DNA of 62,000 bases from Branchiostoma floridae (lineage: Eukaryota > Chordata > Leptocardii > Amphioxiformes > Branchiostomatidae): the NCBI RefSeq assembly GCF_000003815.2, contig NC_049980.1:48860-110859 (forward strand). Reading direction: 5' to 3'. The notes beneath the pieces are model-generated. The model had not been told where the DNA came from. It made no database searches and was given only the letters and a program-made list of their open reading frames with translations. Each line of letters begins with the position of its first letter. Position 1 is the stretch's first letter. Shown here piece by piece: positions 48,471 through 60,239 of the stretch. Position numbers and translations under genes: made by a program.

Positions 48471-49427
48471 ACGGTCACAAACTTTGATTTGTTACTAATG
48501 TTCTCAATAAAAGGCATTGTTTTAGACTGAAATTATGCGTTTGTGGCTCTGAATTGTAATATTTACAGGTTTGTAATAGCAAACTCTGTAATTTTTTTAA
48601 TGAAAAATAATGGACAAGGCGAATCCGATCATGGGTCAAAAACGTCGCCTAGCAATTCTTACTAGAAGTGCAGCTGTCTCATGTAAAAAAAAAACTATAG
48701 TCTCATAAGGTAAAAGCGAACCATAGCCCTCAAGTGATTAGTGGTAAAGTATCTCTTTGCACATCGCCGGGCCAGTCTGTGGTTTCTACCTTATACATTA
48801 ATTTCTAAAACGTGGAACATGCAGTCTAAAGCAGAGTACTAGTTTTTCCATTAGGACGACGCCTCACGGGAACTAGTGCAATTCTATTGAAATTCTAGTG
48901 AACATTGCAAGGCGACGCTTTTTATCCACGATAATAAAGCCGATTTGAAAGCAGGTGCTGGTAGTTCAGAATAGATTTCTAGATGGTGTTTGTGATCCTG
49001 AGAACATAAGTGTCCTATTTAAAAAGTCTTTCATCGCTTGTTAGTTGAATATTCACTCAAACTTTGTACACACATGCAAGCGACAAATCACGTTTTACTC
49101 AGACATTTTGATACAAATACAAATCAGAATATTTCTTTATACTATCCACGCAGAATTATACATGACCTAGGCCCCTGCATAACGCATCGGATGCAATTAC
49201 ATTACATGCAGTACTGAAAGCCACAATACACAAACGTTGTCTCCCCATAAAGCTGCTCTAAACAACACTCCGATCAAACACATAGAAACGTCTGTTCACG
49301 GGACATTATCATTAAAGGTTCAGGGATTATTAACAGGGCGTCGGCTGACGAAAGAAAAAAAAAATATTGCAGTTCTCGCAAACATTCCTAGATCACGAAC
49401 TTACAGTGTTCATAAGGGGCCATAAAG
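48471..49427. other. intergenic, no gene recognised
   Basis: AT-rich. A GACGACGCCTCACGGGAACT fragment near 48856 belongs to the dispersed GGCGACGCCTC repeat. The small open frame 49237-49425 has no family resemblance, though it could belong to the 5' part of the adjacent retroelement. Confidence 0.35.
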
Positions 49428-51490
49428 ATGCTAGACTACGATTTGATCCATGGCAACGAGACTTCTATTATGTCAGATGGTTGCAACACTGATAAGGAGA
49501 GGAGTGGAAACCTGACCTGCCCAGTCGAGGAGATCAACCTCCACCTCAGCAATACCTTCAGTGATGCCTCGAGAGATGTGGATCTTGGTCCTTGCCCTTT
49601 GCTGGTGACTTCACCTGAGCCGGAAGTGCACTTTGAAATCTCTGAACCAACTCTGAAGGAGGTCAGAGAGACAGTCAAGGCGGCGAGGTCCAGTTCGGCG
49701 CCAGGTCCCAGTGGCGTGGTATACAAGGTCTACAAACATTGCCCACGGCTTGTGGTGCGCCTCTGGAGGATCCTAAAGGTGGTCTGGCGCAGAGGTAAAG
49801 TGGCGGCTGATTGGAGGCAAGCCGAGGGGGTTTGGATCCCAAAGGAAGAGGAGTCAAGTAAGGTAGACCAGTTCCGCTTAATTTCTCTGCTCAGTGTTGA
49901 GGGAAAGATCTTCTTCAAGATTGTGGCCCAGCGTCTAATTAAGTACCTTCTGGACAACCAGTATATTGACACATCTGTGCAGAACGGGGGAGTTCCTGGT
50001 GTCCCAGGATGTCTTGAACACACGGGCGTAGTGACCCAGCTCATCCGGGAGGCTAAGGAGAACAGAGGGGACTTGGCAGTCATGTGGCTGGATCTCGCGA
50101 ATGCGTATGGTTCGATCCCCCACAAGCTTGTGGAAACAGCACTGACCAGACACCATGTTCCAGAGTCAATTCAGAACCTCATCTTAGATTACTACAGCAA
50201 CTTCTGGCTAAGATCTGGCTCCAGTACAGCAACTTCAGCATGGCAACGGTTAGAGAAGGGCATCATTACTGGATGTACGATTTCAGTTCCCCTCTTTGCA
50301 CTAGCGATGAACATGATTGTTAAAGGAGCGGAAGCAGGATGTAGGGGTCCCGTGTCTAGGTCTGGAACCAGGCAGCCGCCGATTCGAGCCTTCATGGACG
50401 ATCTGACGGTGATGACTGCAACAGTCCCGGTGTGTAGATGGCTCCTACAGGGATTAGAGCGTCTCATTACATGGGCACGGATGAGTTTCAAGCCGGCCAA
50501 GTCAAGATCTCTTGTCCTGAAGAAGGGGAAGGTGGCTGAAAGGTTCCGTTTCACCCTGGGAGGCACTCAGATTCCCACAGTGTCAGAGAAACCAGTCAAG
50601 AGTCTGGGCAAGGTGTTCTCTGAAGGACACCGCTTCAGTTCAGCAGACTAGGAGTGACCTGACAACGTGGCTCGAGGGAATTGACAAGACAGGGCTACCT
50701 GGTAGCTTCAAGGCCTGGATGTTCCAGCATGGAGTCTTGCCAAGGGTACTCTGGCCTCTTCTTGTGTACGAGGTGCCGATGACCATGGTGGAGCAACTGG
50801 AGAGAACCATCAGCAGGTTCCTTCGCAAGTGGTTGGGGCTCCCGAGGTCCTTAAGCAACATTGCCCTGTACGGTAGATCCACCAAGCTGCAGCTTCCCTT
50901 GAGTGGCCTGACTGAAGAGTTCAAGGTTACCCGTGCAAGAGAAGTGTTGATGTACCGGGACTCCTCAGACTCCAAGGTCTCTTCAGCCGGCATCCATGTC
51001 AGGACTGGAAGAAAATGGAAGGCACAGGAAGCAGTGGATCAGGCAGAGGCAAGGTTGAGACACAGTGTCCTCGTGGGGTCCATGGCAGTAGGACGGGCAG
51101 GACTGGGCAGCTGCCCAAAGCCTCGGTACGACAAAGTCAGCGGGAAGGAGAAGGAGAACTGATCCAGGATGAGATGCTGGGGAAGAGGAGGATCGGCGAT
51201 GCAGGATGGTAGGCATGCGCAAGCAAGGTGCGTGGACTAGGTGGGAACATGCTGACTCCCGCAAGGTCACATGGCCAGAGTTGTGCAGAGCTGAGCCTTC
51301 TCGGATCAAATTTCTCATCTCTTCAGTGTACGACGTGCTTCCAAGTCCAGCTAACTTGCATGTCTGGGGCTTGGCAGAGACCCCCTCATGCCAACTCTGT
51401 CAGAGGAGAGGTACCCTTGAACACATTCTCAGTTGCTGTACTCAACTGCTTTGTGTGATAAGGCTAAGCAAAGATAATCTTTTCATTGGA
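49428..51490 (+). pseudogene. frameshifted non-LTR retrotransposon reverse transcriptase (RT + C-terminal Cys/His motif)
   Basis: The first frame, 49428-50651 (407 codons), holds the RT. It has the entry motif SSAPGPSGVVYKVYK (89-103), fingers QFRLISLLSVEGKIFFKIV, block A VMWLDLANAYGS with Asp222, block B GCTISVPLFALAMN, block C AFMDDL (321-326, two catalytic Asp), block D FKPAKSRSLVLKKG and block E PVKSLGK. A frame change near 50615 moves the thumb (TWLEGIDKTGLPGSFKAW, FLRKWLGLPRSL) into the next frame, to about 51160. Another change leads to KFLISSVYDVLPSPANLHVW and the Cys/His cluster CQLCQRRGTLEHILSCC (near 51388-51440). It then breaks off in unrelated sequence. No endonuclease domain is visible upstream. 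It is a dead, 3'-truncated copy of a non-LTR lineage I cannot name. Confidence 0.85.
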
Positions 51491-51586
51491 ACAGGGATTT
51501 TATTTGACTCCAGCTAGTATTATTACCTTAGCATGAAAGTTCATCTGTGTTGGTAGAATACGTTATAGAAAAATCGCTAAACTTTA

Positions 51587-51700
51587 CTTCCAACACTGTA
51601 ATAACTATAGGGACTTACCCCTCTAAATTTTCAGTCAATCTCTGTCGACCTTGTTCACAGAATGATCCTTTCTATCTCCAGTAGTGACGTCAGGAATACA
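51587..51700. mobile_element. end of a TIR element (family of the 61046 palindrome)
   Basis: CCAACACTGTAATAACTATAG, then ACCCCTCTAAATTTTCAGTC, AATCTCTGTCGACCTTGTTC and CTTTCTATCTCCAGTAGTGA match 61020-61120. An inverted, degenerate end (AAGGTCGACGGGTGTGCGAT) is at about 52719-52755. Confidence 0.65.
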
Positions 51701-51784
51701 CCACTTTTGCAGGAGGGGGTTATAAGTAGCAGAAAATCTATGTCGCCCCCCGTCTCTGTTTAGTGTGGGCCGGTAAGCTCTCAA

Positions 51785-51990
51785 TTATCGACAAAACAGA
51801 CGAACGGCTGGCTTGATCCTCGAACAAAGAAAGCTGGACACGGCAGGTCACACATGGGATTTAAACAAAGACGCACGGGTTTAGAAAACTTATCTTAAGA
51901 GGTTGCCATACGGAATGTTTTAGATTATCTAAACAGAAGTTGTATGTGTTATTCTCAAGCTTGTAAGTACCATCGTCGTCAGGAATTAAG
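51785..51990 (-). repeat. third, diverged copy of the inverted-arm sequence
   Basis: ACAGACGAACGGCTGGCTTG, ACACGGCAGGTCACACATGG and AAAGACGCACGGGTTTAGAA parallel 34908-35080 in the same orientation. No 108-bp array accompanies it. Confidence 0.65.
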
Positions 51991-52336
51991 TAGCATGTAA
52001 AAACTTGGTAACAACATATGCTTTTTGTTGCATCGTGTACTCATTACCTTCGCTAAAAAGTGTATCTCTCTTCCCTCCCTCTCTCTTTCTCTCTACGCAT
52101 TCAGAGTTTTCAATCAGTGTGGTTACTACAGCTTTAGGTAACATACAACAATGGTACGCTATCTGTTTTGGATAAAGGAGGTTTCTAAGATGACACGATT
52201 CATATTGCTCACATCGTCTAACGAGTTTTCAAATACAGTTCAATCTCTACAACTGGATTAAAATGAAGAATTATTTCGGGCTTATCACCCGTGTGCACCA
52301 GTGTCTAACGAGTTTTGAACAGATTAGTGTAGTGTT

Positions 52337-53597
52337 TTAAATGGTAGTGTTTTTCACCGGTGTGCAATGATTGTCCGAAGTAGATCCCAATGCAGCAGAG
52401 TTACACTGGTAACACTTGTACAGTTTTTCACCTGCGTGAGTTTTCATATGTTCTGAAAAGCTACAAATGTCAGTTGCCTTGTACTTACACTCCCCACACA
52501 TATTTGGCTTACAATGTGTCACAAGTGTGTGGCTAGATGTTGGTTCAAGCTGGACTTATCACAGTTATGTGCAGCTTAATAGTCAAAATGGTCGGATGTA
52601 GCATGAAATCTCATCTGTGTTGGTATGATTCATATTGTCAATCTATGATTCTTTACTCGCAATCGAGTCATGGGTCCATAGGTCACGTGCTCACAGTAAC
52701 TCAATCAACACTCCTGACCAAGGTCGACGGGTGTGCGATCGAAAATTCGAGGTGAACAATTTCTTGTGTTGAATGACAGTCAAAAACTTCAAAATGGTTG
52801 GATGTGTTGTTATTTTTCACCGGTATGAATTCTCATATGTTTCACTAGGTCAGACTGTCCTGTATCAACATTCTCCACACATGTAGGGCTTTTCATGTGT
52901 GTTTTGATAGATGTTGGTCCAAATGGCATTTCCTTGCCGCAGAATAGTCACACTGGTCACACGTGTAGAGTTTTTCGCCAGTATGAGTTCTCATGTGTCG
53001 TGATAAGTTAGGCTTGTGAGCAGTCCTGTACCCGCACTCCCCACACATGTAGGGCTTATCACCAGTGTGCATGGCTAGATGTCGGTCCAAAGTGGATTTC
53101 TGTGCAGCAGAATAGTCACACTGGCTACACTTGTAGGGTTTGTCACCGGTATGAGTTCTCATGTGTATGGATAAGATAGATTTTTGAGTTGTCCTGTACC
53201 CACATTCGCCACACATGTAGGGTTTGTCACCAGTGTGTTTGGCTAGATGTTGGTCCAATCCGTGTTTTCGTGCTGCAGAAAAGTCACACTTGTCACACTT
53301 GTAGGGTTTTTTCTCCAGTATGAGTTCTCATATGTTCAACTAAAGGAGACTTCTTAGCTGCCCTGAACCCACATTCCCCACACATGTAGGGCTTCTCACT
53401 AGGGATTGATTTCAATTGACTAACCAAAGTGGTTTTGCTCGCTGTTAGCTGGTCTCTGATTTTGACTGCATCCCAGTCGCATTGATCCAGTAGGAGACCC
53501 ATCACTAAACTTTTGGGGAACAGCAGTAGGAGACCCATCACCAAAGTTCTGGGGAACAGCAGTAGGAGACCCATTACCTGCCTCTGCCATGTCGAAC
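52337..53597 (-). pseudogene. C2H2 zinc-finger protein gene, disrupted
   Basis: The exon starts after TTCTATTCCATTAG (53597) with ATG at 53588-53590 (MAEAGNGSPTAVPQ), followed by 12-residue repeats DGSPTAVPQ(N/K)F(G/S). The finger frame is offset from this ATG, so one lesion lies before the linker DWDAVKIRDQLTASKTTLV. Finger 1 (CGECGFRAAKKS...HMRTH) ends in a second lesion: a T6 run at 53307-53312 is one base longer than the HTGEKPYKC codons need. Five more intact fingers follow, alternating CGECGYRT and CDQCDYSAA types with TGDKPY/TGEK linkers. After 52896 the frame is broken again; finger remnants continue (KPYMCGEC, MRIHTGEK) to CGECKYKATDICSFSEHMKT at 52440-52500. Such proteins are normally nuclear DNA-binding factors. 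With at least three lesions this copy looks dead, although one could be a sequencing error. Confidence 0.8.
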
Positions 53598-54647
53598 CTA
53601 ATGGAATAGAAAAAAGATATTAGATGTGAAGAAATAGACCAATTAAAACTAGATAGAAAGCAAAACGTCTGAAAGAAAAGTCTAAGAATGTTTGCTTTAA
53701 CATGGTGTAGCCTGACAAACAATTTACAGTTAGGTGTTGTTGTATTTTTCTGTTTGTCTTTTTGCAATTACAAAATATATATGAACTAGTCATGTTCACT
53801 ATAGTATAAAGTGTCAAAAAGTGAAAAAAAGTGATACAAATTACTCCGATGAAGCGATTAGTTGTTTGTTTGTTTTTTCTATCATCACAAAATTTACAGC
53901 TCATTTTTGCTGCAAGCCTTTTGTGATTGCCTACAGCTAATAGCAAATCATCCATCATAAAAGTAAGACCCATTTTTCAGTAGACTCTCTCAATGACCTA
54001 AATGACCCCAGCAGCATTTTAGCATCTTGAAAAGATTTATCGGGCACCTCTTGGGAAGGCTAGCTGTTTTAAACAGTATTTGTTTAGTCTTACAATGACA
54101 GTGCTACCTGCTTGTCCCAGGAATCATCATGTATTAGGTAATAACACATTTATAAGCTAGCCTCTCGAGCTATATATTGGGGTGGGTAATTATATAAAGA
54201 AAGATGCCCTCCTCTCCACTTCCATTTTCGTAACGAAAAGTCTTCTCTTTCTACCTATAATGTAGCCCACATACCATAGAAATGACCTCTATCCTCGTGG
54301 TTCATAATAATGCAGTCATGCTGCAGTCATATCTCGTTCTTACCTGCTTCCAGTGATCTAACCTGCGCACAATATTCCTCCTGCAAGCGTCTGTCTGGAG
54401 CAGCAAGGGGTTAACGGTGCACACCCCAGTTTACTTGGGGTCTCAAATCGAGGCTGCGCACCCTCAAGTCGAGAGGCCGTATCTTCAAGAAAATAAATCT
54501 AAAGCAGCAAAGCCGTATATGGGAATGAAGGGTATCACTCCAGCTTTAAGAACAGTCGGGTTTCAGTTTCTTCACTGAAAAGTTTTTTTCACGTAAAAAA
54601 GTATGCAAAAAAAAGGGGGATTTTGACGTGGAAATAAACCCATCACC
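53598..54647. other. upstream of the zinc-finger pseudogene; no gene recognised
   Basis: AT-rich, presumably intron and 5' sequence of the zinc-finger locus. A 5' exon could lie near 54330-54480, a GC-richer patch, but I see no decisive splice or coding signal. Confidence 0.3.
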
Positions 54648-54859
54648 TACTGTAAATGCAGAAATGTTCGCGGTGGATTAATGTTCGCGGTTTTCGCGGC
54701 GGCCGCTTCACCGCGAATTTAAAACCACCGCGAACATTTTTCAATAACAGTAAGGGATTACAGTGCATGGTGCTACCGCGAAATTAAAACCACCGCGAAA
54801 AGTCTATTTTCCCGCTACCGCGAAATTAAATCCCCGCGAACTTAAATGCATTTACAGTA
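54648..54859. mobile_element. MITE with TACTGTAAATGCA termini (212 bp)
   Basis: The left end TACTGTAAATGCAGAAATGT and right end AACTTAAATGCATTTACAGTA are inverted. The inside is dense in CCGCGAA/TTCGCGG pairs, giving multiple hairpins. A diverged copy is at 5119-5319. Confidence 0.82.
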
Positions 54860-55435
54860 TATTTTAGTCATGAAAATGACTGATATTGTCGGAAAGAGAA
54901 TACACATAAGATTAATCAAGCAAAAAATAAAGAAAATCGTAACACTGAGATTTTTACAATAACCCGACGCGCGAGGCATAGCAACACTGCTCACAGACCG
55001 CACATGGACGGGGAATCTGGGTCAACGGGCGAATCACTTCCAACGCGTAGAAATACAAGGAAGTGACACTCGGGCCCAAAACCATTTGCACACAAACACA
55101 TCACTTCTTACGCTTTTTAGCCATGCAAGTATCAAATGCCACTTCGCAACAGATTATGAGAAATTTGAACGCAAACACGGACCCTCGAGACCCTTTCGTC
55201 ACATTTTTGTCGCGCACTATCTCGGATGTGTGCACCGTGACTGTACATAGACGGGGGTTAAAGGATGTCATTTGATGCCTGCTTACCCATTACAGTGTAG
55301 TGTGGTCCGCTTACACTATAAGTGATCTGGTCCAGTAAGTCACGTTCTTGTGTGCAGAACAAGATAGTGAGGAAGGTCGTCAGGCCCGTGCGACAGTCGG
55401 ACTTACGGTCGTTTGGATCTTGGATCACTGAGCAC

Positions 55436-55601
55436 TAGGGGTGCACTACGGTGTACCGGTACAATACCTTTTTTTTTTCCTTAAAAATGTTGGACCGTTC
55501 CGGAAAAACCGGACCTGAATTTGCTCCAAAAAATCAGTCCCGGAGATTGGGCCGAATGGAAAAGGAACAGTTCATCCGGGTGTGACAGTTTTTTCGCAAA
55601 A
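55436..55601. mobile_element. left-end fragment of a hAT-like MITE
   Basis: CACTAGGGGTGCACTACGGT, GTACCGGTACAATACC, then GGACCGTTCCGGAAAAACCG and ATTGGGCCGAATGGAAAAGG parallel the left half of 45753-46195. It ends in a 17-base C run (55602-55618). Confidence 0.6.
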
Positions 55602-55618
55602 CCCCCCCCCCCCCCCCC

Positions 55619-56128
55619 GCGAGCGTTTTCGCCCCCCTCTGGCGGTTTCTGGCATGAAGTAAAGATATTGAACGTAGCGTAGGGGTTAACACTTTCCTCT
55701 TTGAGCCCAGATTGAGGATATTTGCATCATTCTCGGAGCGAACCTAGTCTGAAATGTTTGTATCCATCATCTTTAAGATTATTTGTAATCCTTATATAAT
55801 AATTGTACAGTAACTTTTATACTTATCATCTTGTAAAAATGATGCGGAATTGAACGTATGGTATACAGAATATTTTGCACAATGGTTCTGTACCTATGTT
55901 TGTTGGTTAGTCTGTCGACCAAAATAGCATAATGGATCCTATACTTGTTGGACGTCATTGTTGGCTGACGAAATGATTTCATTCTCAAATATATTTCATA
56001 ACTAATTATTTTTTATAGATGACAACATGTGCTAATTACAGATACATGTATGTAATCTGCTTGTGTCACTGAAACATAACTTCCCTTTTTTTTCTTTTTA
56101 CCTTCACATACCATGATATAAGGGATAA
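55619..56128. other. no gene recognised
   Basis: AT-rich sequence between the hAT fragment and the LINE. No repeat relationship seen within the window. Confidence 0.3.
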
Positions 56129-57202
56129 GTGTCATGGGCTTTACGAAATGACATGCAAAAATGCAAATTAGGACATATTAGTACCTTGATACTTACGGAC
56201 TTCACGCGTGCTTTTGACCGAGTACATCACCTGACGGCAATGAACAAACTCCTTGAACTTGGTGTCCGCCGGTCCATCCTACCTTGGGTCTGCAACTTCC
56301 TCTCGTACCGGCAGCAACGTGTCACATACAAAGGAACACATTCAGAGTGGGAAACGCTCACCTGTGGAGTACCCCAGGGCACAAAGCTTGGTCCCCTGGT
56401 CTTCCTTGCCCTCATAAACGATGCAGCCCCCCAAGATGACACTTCAGCAGAGACCTGGTAATATGTTGACGATATGTCTCTTGCAGAGGCCAGACTAGCG
56501 TCACACCCGTCGAAAGTACAAACCGACCTAGACAACCTAGTCAGCTGGACTGACAAAAACTATATGCAGCTCAACCCAACTAAATGCATGGTGATGTTCA
56601 TATGCTTCTTGCGAAAAACACCCGAAATTCCCAGTCTGTTTGTTGGTGCATCTGAACTTGAAGTTGTACACATGGCCAAGGTCCTTGGTGTAATATTACA
56701 AGCAAACTTGAAGTGGACTGCACATGTGGTAATGATTATGGGCAAAGCTAACCGCCGTCTATACATGATTAGGTGTTTGAAGAAACACGGTCTAAGCACT
56801 AGCGACTTAGTACTTGTGTACATAGGGTTTGTCCGCCCCACCCTGGAATACGCCTGCCAGGTCTGGCACCCTGGGCTTACAGTAGAACTGTCATGTATGA
56901 TTGAGCGTGTCCAATCCAGGGCCTGTAAGATCATGCTTGGTCGTTCTTTCAGTTCCTACAGTTCAGCGCTACTGATTTGTAAATTAGAACCTCTGCATGT
57001 AAGGCGTAAAGCTCTCTGCCTCAAGTATGCCAGATCTATTGTTCATTCTGAGGTTTTCAACTGCTGGCTACCACCACGCCGCTCTGAGGTACATGGCAGG
57101 GACCTCAGAAATGCTGACAACTTCAGCCAGTTTAAGTGCCGAACATCGCGTTTCAGGAATACCACGCTGCCTTATTGTATCGATCTGTTAAACTCACATT
57201 AG
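56129..57202 (+). pseudogene. 5'-truncated LINE reverse transcriptase with one nonsense codon
   Basis: One frame is interrupted only by TAA at 56459-56461. It reads LILTDFTRAFDRVHH (block A, catalytic Asp at codon 24), GVPQGTKLGPLVFLALIND (block B), then W-stop-YVDDM (block C), MQLNPTKCMVMFI (block D), AKVLGVILQANLKW (block E), RRLYMIRCLKKHG, PTLEYACQVWHPGL and the tail FRNTTLPYCIDLLNSH. These are features of the Jockey/CR1 clade. The N-terminal RT blocks and the endonuclease are missing, as expected from 5' truncation. The stop immediately precedes the catalytic YVDD. Confidence 0.88.
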
Positions 57203-57470
57203 TCTTTGAAGTGTCACATCTTAATCATTCAGAATGAGATCGATTTTATAATTGACATAGATATATATTTACTTGATGGTGTGTAGACCCACAATTTTGA
57301 ATTGTAAAGTTTAGTGGAAATTGTGATAAGTATGTTAATGCACTTAGGCAGGACATTCCATTGTTTTAGTCCTAAGCGCCAGCCTCTCCTGTACAATGTA
57401 CGAGGCAATTTAGTCCTCGGACTATAATCTTGTACACGACATTGTGTGTTTGAATAAATAAACCAGTTCT
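57203..57470 (+). mobile_element. 3' UTR of the LINE at 56129
   Basis: It contains CAGGACATTCCATTGTTTTAG and ends near GTTTGAATAAATAAACC, with an AATAAA signal and an A-rich end. Confidence 0.55.
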
Positions 57471-57539
57471 CTCATAATGTGCATAATTCAGGAGGCGAAT
57501 ATGTAATTCTAGTGTTTCCATGTGACTTTAATACACGTA

Positions 57540-57870
57540 ATCTATGTAATTTAAAGGTTATGGAAGGTGAAACATATCAGATGATGACTATGAAAATGAG
57601 ATTTTGATTTGCATAATTAATGTCAAAGTACAAAAATTCTAAAGTGCAATGTGCAAATCAATTTTGCACCACTATGTATAGATTGTGCAAATGCGCAAGT
57701 CATTTTCTTAATTCAGGACAAAATGTCATCATAAAATACAGCTAAACGAAAGTATCTGCACACGTGTTAACTCAAACGTGTCAATTACAGCTTTATTTGC
57801 ATAATGAATGAGAGTAGATGACACAATAAATCTGCAAGGGCTAAAAATATTTAATGGAGGTATGATGTGA
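57540..57870. mobile_element. fragment related to the 12050/20545 repeat family
   Basis: Repeated TTTGCATAATTAATG and TTTGCATAATGAATG words, ending TAATGGAGGTATG, parallel to GCGAAGGTATGG at the end of 20545-21422. Confidence 0.45.
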
Positions 57871-57924
57871 CTTGTACGAAGCAAAAGTAATGTAACTTCT
57901 AGGTTTATTGGAGATGCAAATCAC

Positions 57925-58165
57925 TAGAAGGATGTAAATCACTGGAAATCCCTAGCGATTTCACCCCAAGAGGGTAAGGGGGACGAAATCACTAGCTCGC
58001 CCGGGGGTGGGGGGGGGGCGATATCACTAGCGATTTCGCCCCGGGAGGGGGGGGGCGAAATCGCTAGTGATCCTGCCCCCGGGGGGGGGGGGCGAAAACA
58101 CTAGTGATTTTGCCCCCGGGGGGCGAGATCACGGGGGGGGGGGGCGAAAAACCTTTCCCACCCGC
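57925..58165. repeat. G-rich minisatellite with palindromic core
   Basis: Units of about 40-60 bp alternate GGGGGG runs with GCGAAATCACTAGTGATTTC-like cores. Each core is nearly self-complementary around ACTAG. Runs of up to 12 G make the copy number uncertain. Confidence 0.8.
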
Positions 58166-58249
58166 CCTAAAAAGGGAGGGGGCCCTTATTTTGGGGCTTT
58201 TTGGGAAAAAAAAATACCCAGAGCCATTTTAAAGAAAATTGAAAATCCT

Positions 58250-58444
58250 TTTTTTACAGGCCAACTTGGGCCAACTTGTTTACGTGAAGATAGGATACTC
58301 CACCAAACAGATTCCTTGGTAGCGAAATGGACCATTGTTTTGAATATTGTCCTGGTCATTGCATAGACGATCAGGTCCAGAATCAGGTCCGGACCTGGAC
58401 CTCTGGACCTGGACCTGAATTTTCTGTACCGGTACCCAGGCCTA
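58250..58444. mobile_element. right-end fragment of a hAT-like MITE
   Basis: GCGAAATGGACCATTGTTTT, AGGTCCGGACCTGGACCT and TTTTCTGTACCGGTACCCAG match the right half of 45753-46195. Confidence 0.65.
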
Positions 58445-58832
58445 AAAGTGGTCAGCCTTCTATGAACACTTGAATGCTCATCACCACAGTGTGGCACTGT
58501 GGCTATAATGATACGGCTCAGGTGGGGACTGTTCGACAGTCCTTTTCTTCCTGTATGACGTACTGTTCATAGTCTCTTTCTTCCTGTTGGAGGGAATGTT
58601 CAGGTTGGGACTGTCCGACTGTGTCCTGGCGCGTTGGTCAATAAAAGGCCGCCATGAGTGAAACAAAGTTTTGGGCACGACATATCCTGTACTATAATCA
58701 CCGTGCTATAATATACCCATGCAAATTTACTATCATAACTCACATTTAGCTCAACCGCAAACACATCATAAGCACCACATCTTCATGCCTCATGTGGTTT
58801 TAATGGTCAGTATATAAAGTTAGATATATAGT

Positions 58833-59010
58833 TTATATGGAGCAGACTGATCCTCACGTTAGCCTACATGTTTCTCACCACAGTCACTCCTCAGTAAGAC
58901 AGCCGGAGCCGCAGAGCTCCCGTTTACAATTTTTATTCAGTCTGTCACAGTCTGGCTGCTTCAGTGGTCCAGGCTCACATGAGCACAGTCTACAAACTTT
59001 GGACAACAGC
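58833..59010 (-). repeat. duplicated 3'-end-like segment, copy 1
   Basis: GACTGATCCTCACGTTAGCC, TCAGTAAGACAGCCGGAGCC and TGGTCCAGGCTCACATGAGC. On the minus strand it contains AATAAA near 58936. It matches 60240-60420 in direct orientation. It may be the 3' end of a minus-strand gene whose coding part I cannot recognise. Confidence 0.6.
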
Positions 59011-59500
59011 AAGGAAATCTCTACAAGTTGATCATGACCTATTATATATATAATAAAGGCAAAGGAACTTCCATAAATAGATATGGTCATATGGTCCGCC
59101 ATCTTGTATTTTGACCGATGACGTCATAAAATTAGCATAATTCTGTCGCTTTGTTTTTTTTCGTCCATTTACTACTGTAACAACAAAAGAAAGAAAGACT
59201 ACTATAAAAAATGAGGTATCGTATTTAACCGCTTGTGTTGCATTTTGTAGGAAACTCATACAAACAGAAAATGAACGTGACATGGTCAAACCAGGACCTT
59301 TTCCCCTTCTAAAATGTTCGTTATGTACGTTTTGGCTAATGCAAAAAAATCTGCAAATCATATATGTTTGTGAAAACTTAGGCGTCACTGTAGTCACGAG
59401 ACTGCTCATTCATTAGTTTTCTACTCGACAAAGCCGAAAAATAAGCAGCTAATTTGGCTCAATGCACAATTCACATGAAGTAATTCCATGTTTTACTTTT

Positions 59501-59523
59501 TTATTTATTTATTTATTTATTTA
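59501..59523. repeat. (TTTA)n microsatellite
   Basis: About six TTTA units, followed by a LINE-3'-end-like stretch (CAAAGCCGCCATACCGAAAT). Confidence 0.8.
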
Positions 59524-60239
59524 GATTCTCCATAAACAATGGAAGGTATGGTGGAACAGGTGTCAGAAGACGCCTTTTCAAAGCCGCCATACCGAAATCT
59601 TAACACAATGATACATCAAATAATAATACATATAAATACAACATTAATGACAAATGCGTTAAGCGCAAATCAAGGTAAATCAACTTTGCAACATACATTG
59701 AACATTGAACATTTGCATGGGGGGTAGGTACGGGAGGGGGGTTGCCCCCCTCCTGTAGGGGGGATTTGGGGGGCCCCAGGAAAAATTTGTAAATTTAAAC
59801 CCCTAAACATCGTTTTTGGTGTATTCTGGGCAACTTTTCTTGTCAGCTTATATCTTGGAATTAACCTCTACCATTTTGTGAAAGAATCCATCCACAATGA
59901 AGCATGTTGTGTTTCTAGTTATAGTCCAGAAAATAGTCACAGGCACACAGAGCTAGGTGTGTGCACTCAACGGTCTAGATATTAGAACTCCGCCTCCTTG
60001 GAGGTGTGGTGGCAGTGTCTGCTGCAAGCTCAGATAATGTAAACAACAGAGAAAACCTAATACACATGTGGGACATTCGTCAAAATGACAGTTTTCAGAT
60101 CCCCGAAGACCCAGTAAGCTGCCAGAGGTTTATGAAGACAAATTGCTGGGGGATTTTGTAACAAAAGTAGGCGGCTGAAAAATGTAAAGTAGGCGGGGAA
60201 AATAGCCGGCTGCCGGCTTGATTTGACAAGGCTGATAAT

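Noticed and set aside
53293-53574. Hydrophobic N-terminus starting MGLLLLFP upstream of the zinc fingers
   Set aside because: It is the wrong frame of the DGSPTAVPQ repeat; the ATG at 53588-53590 gives the sensible peptide.
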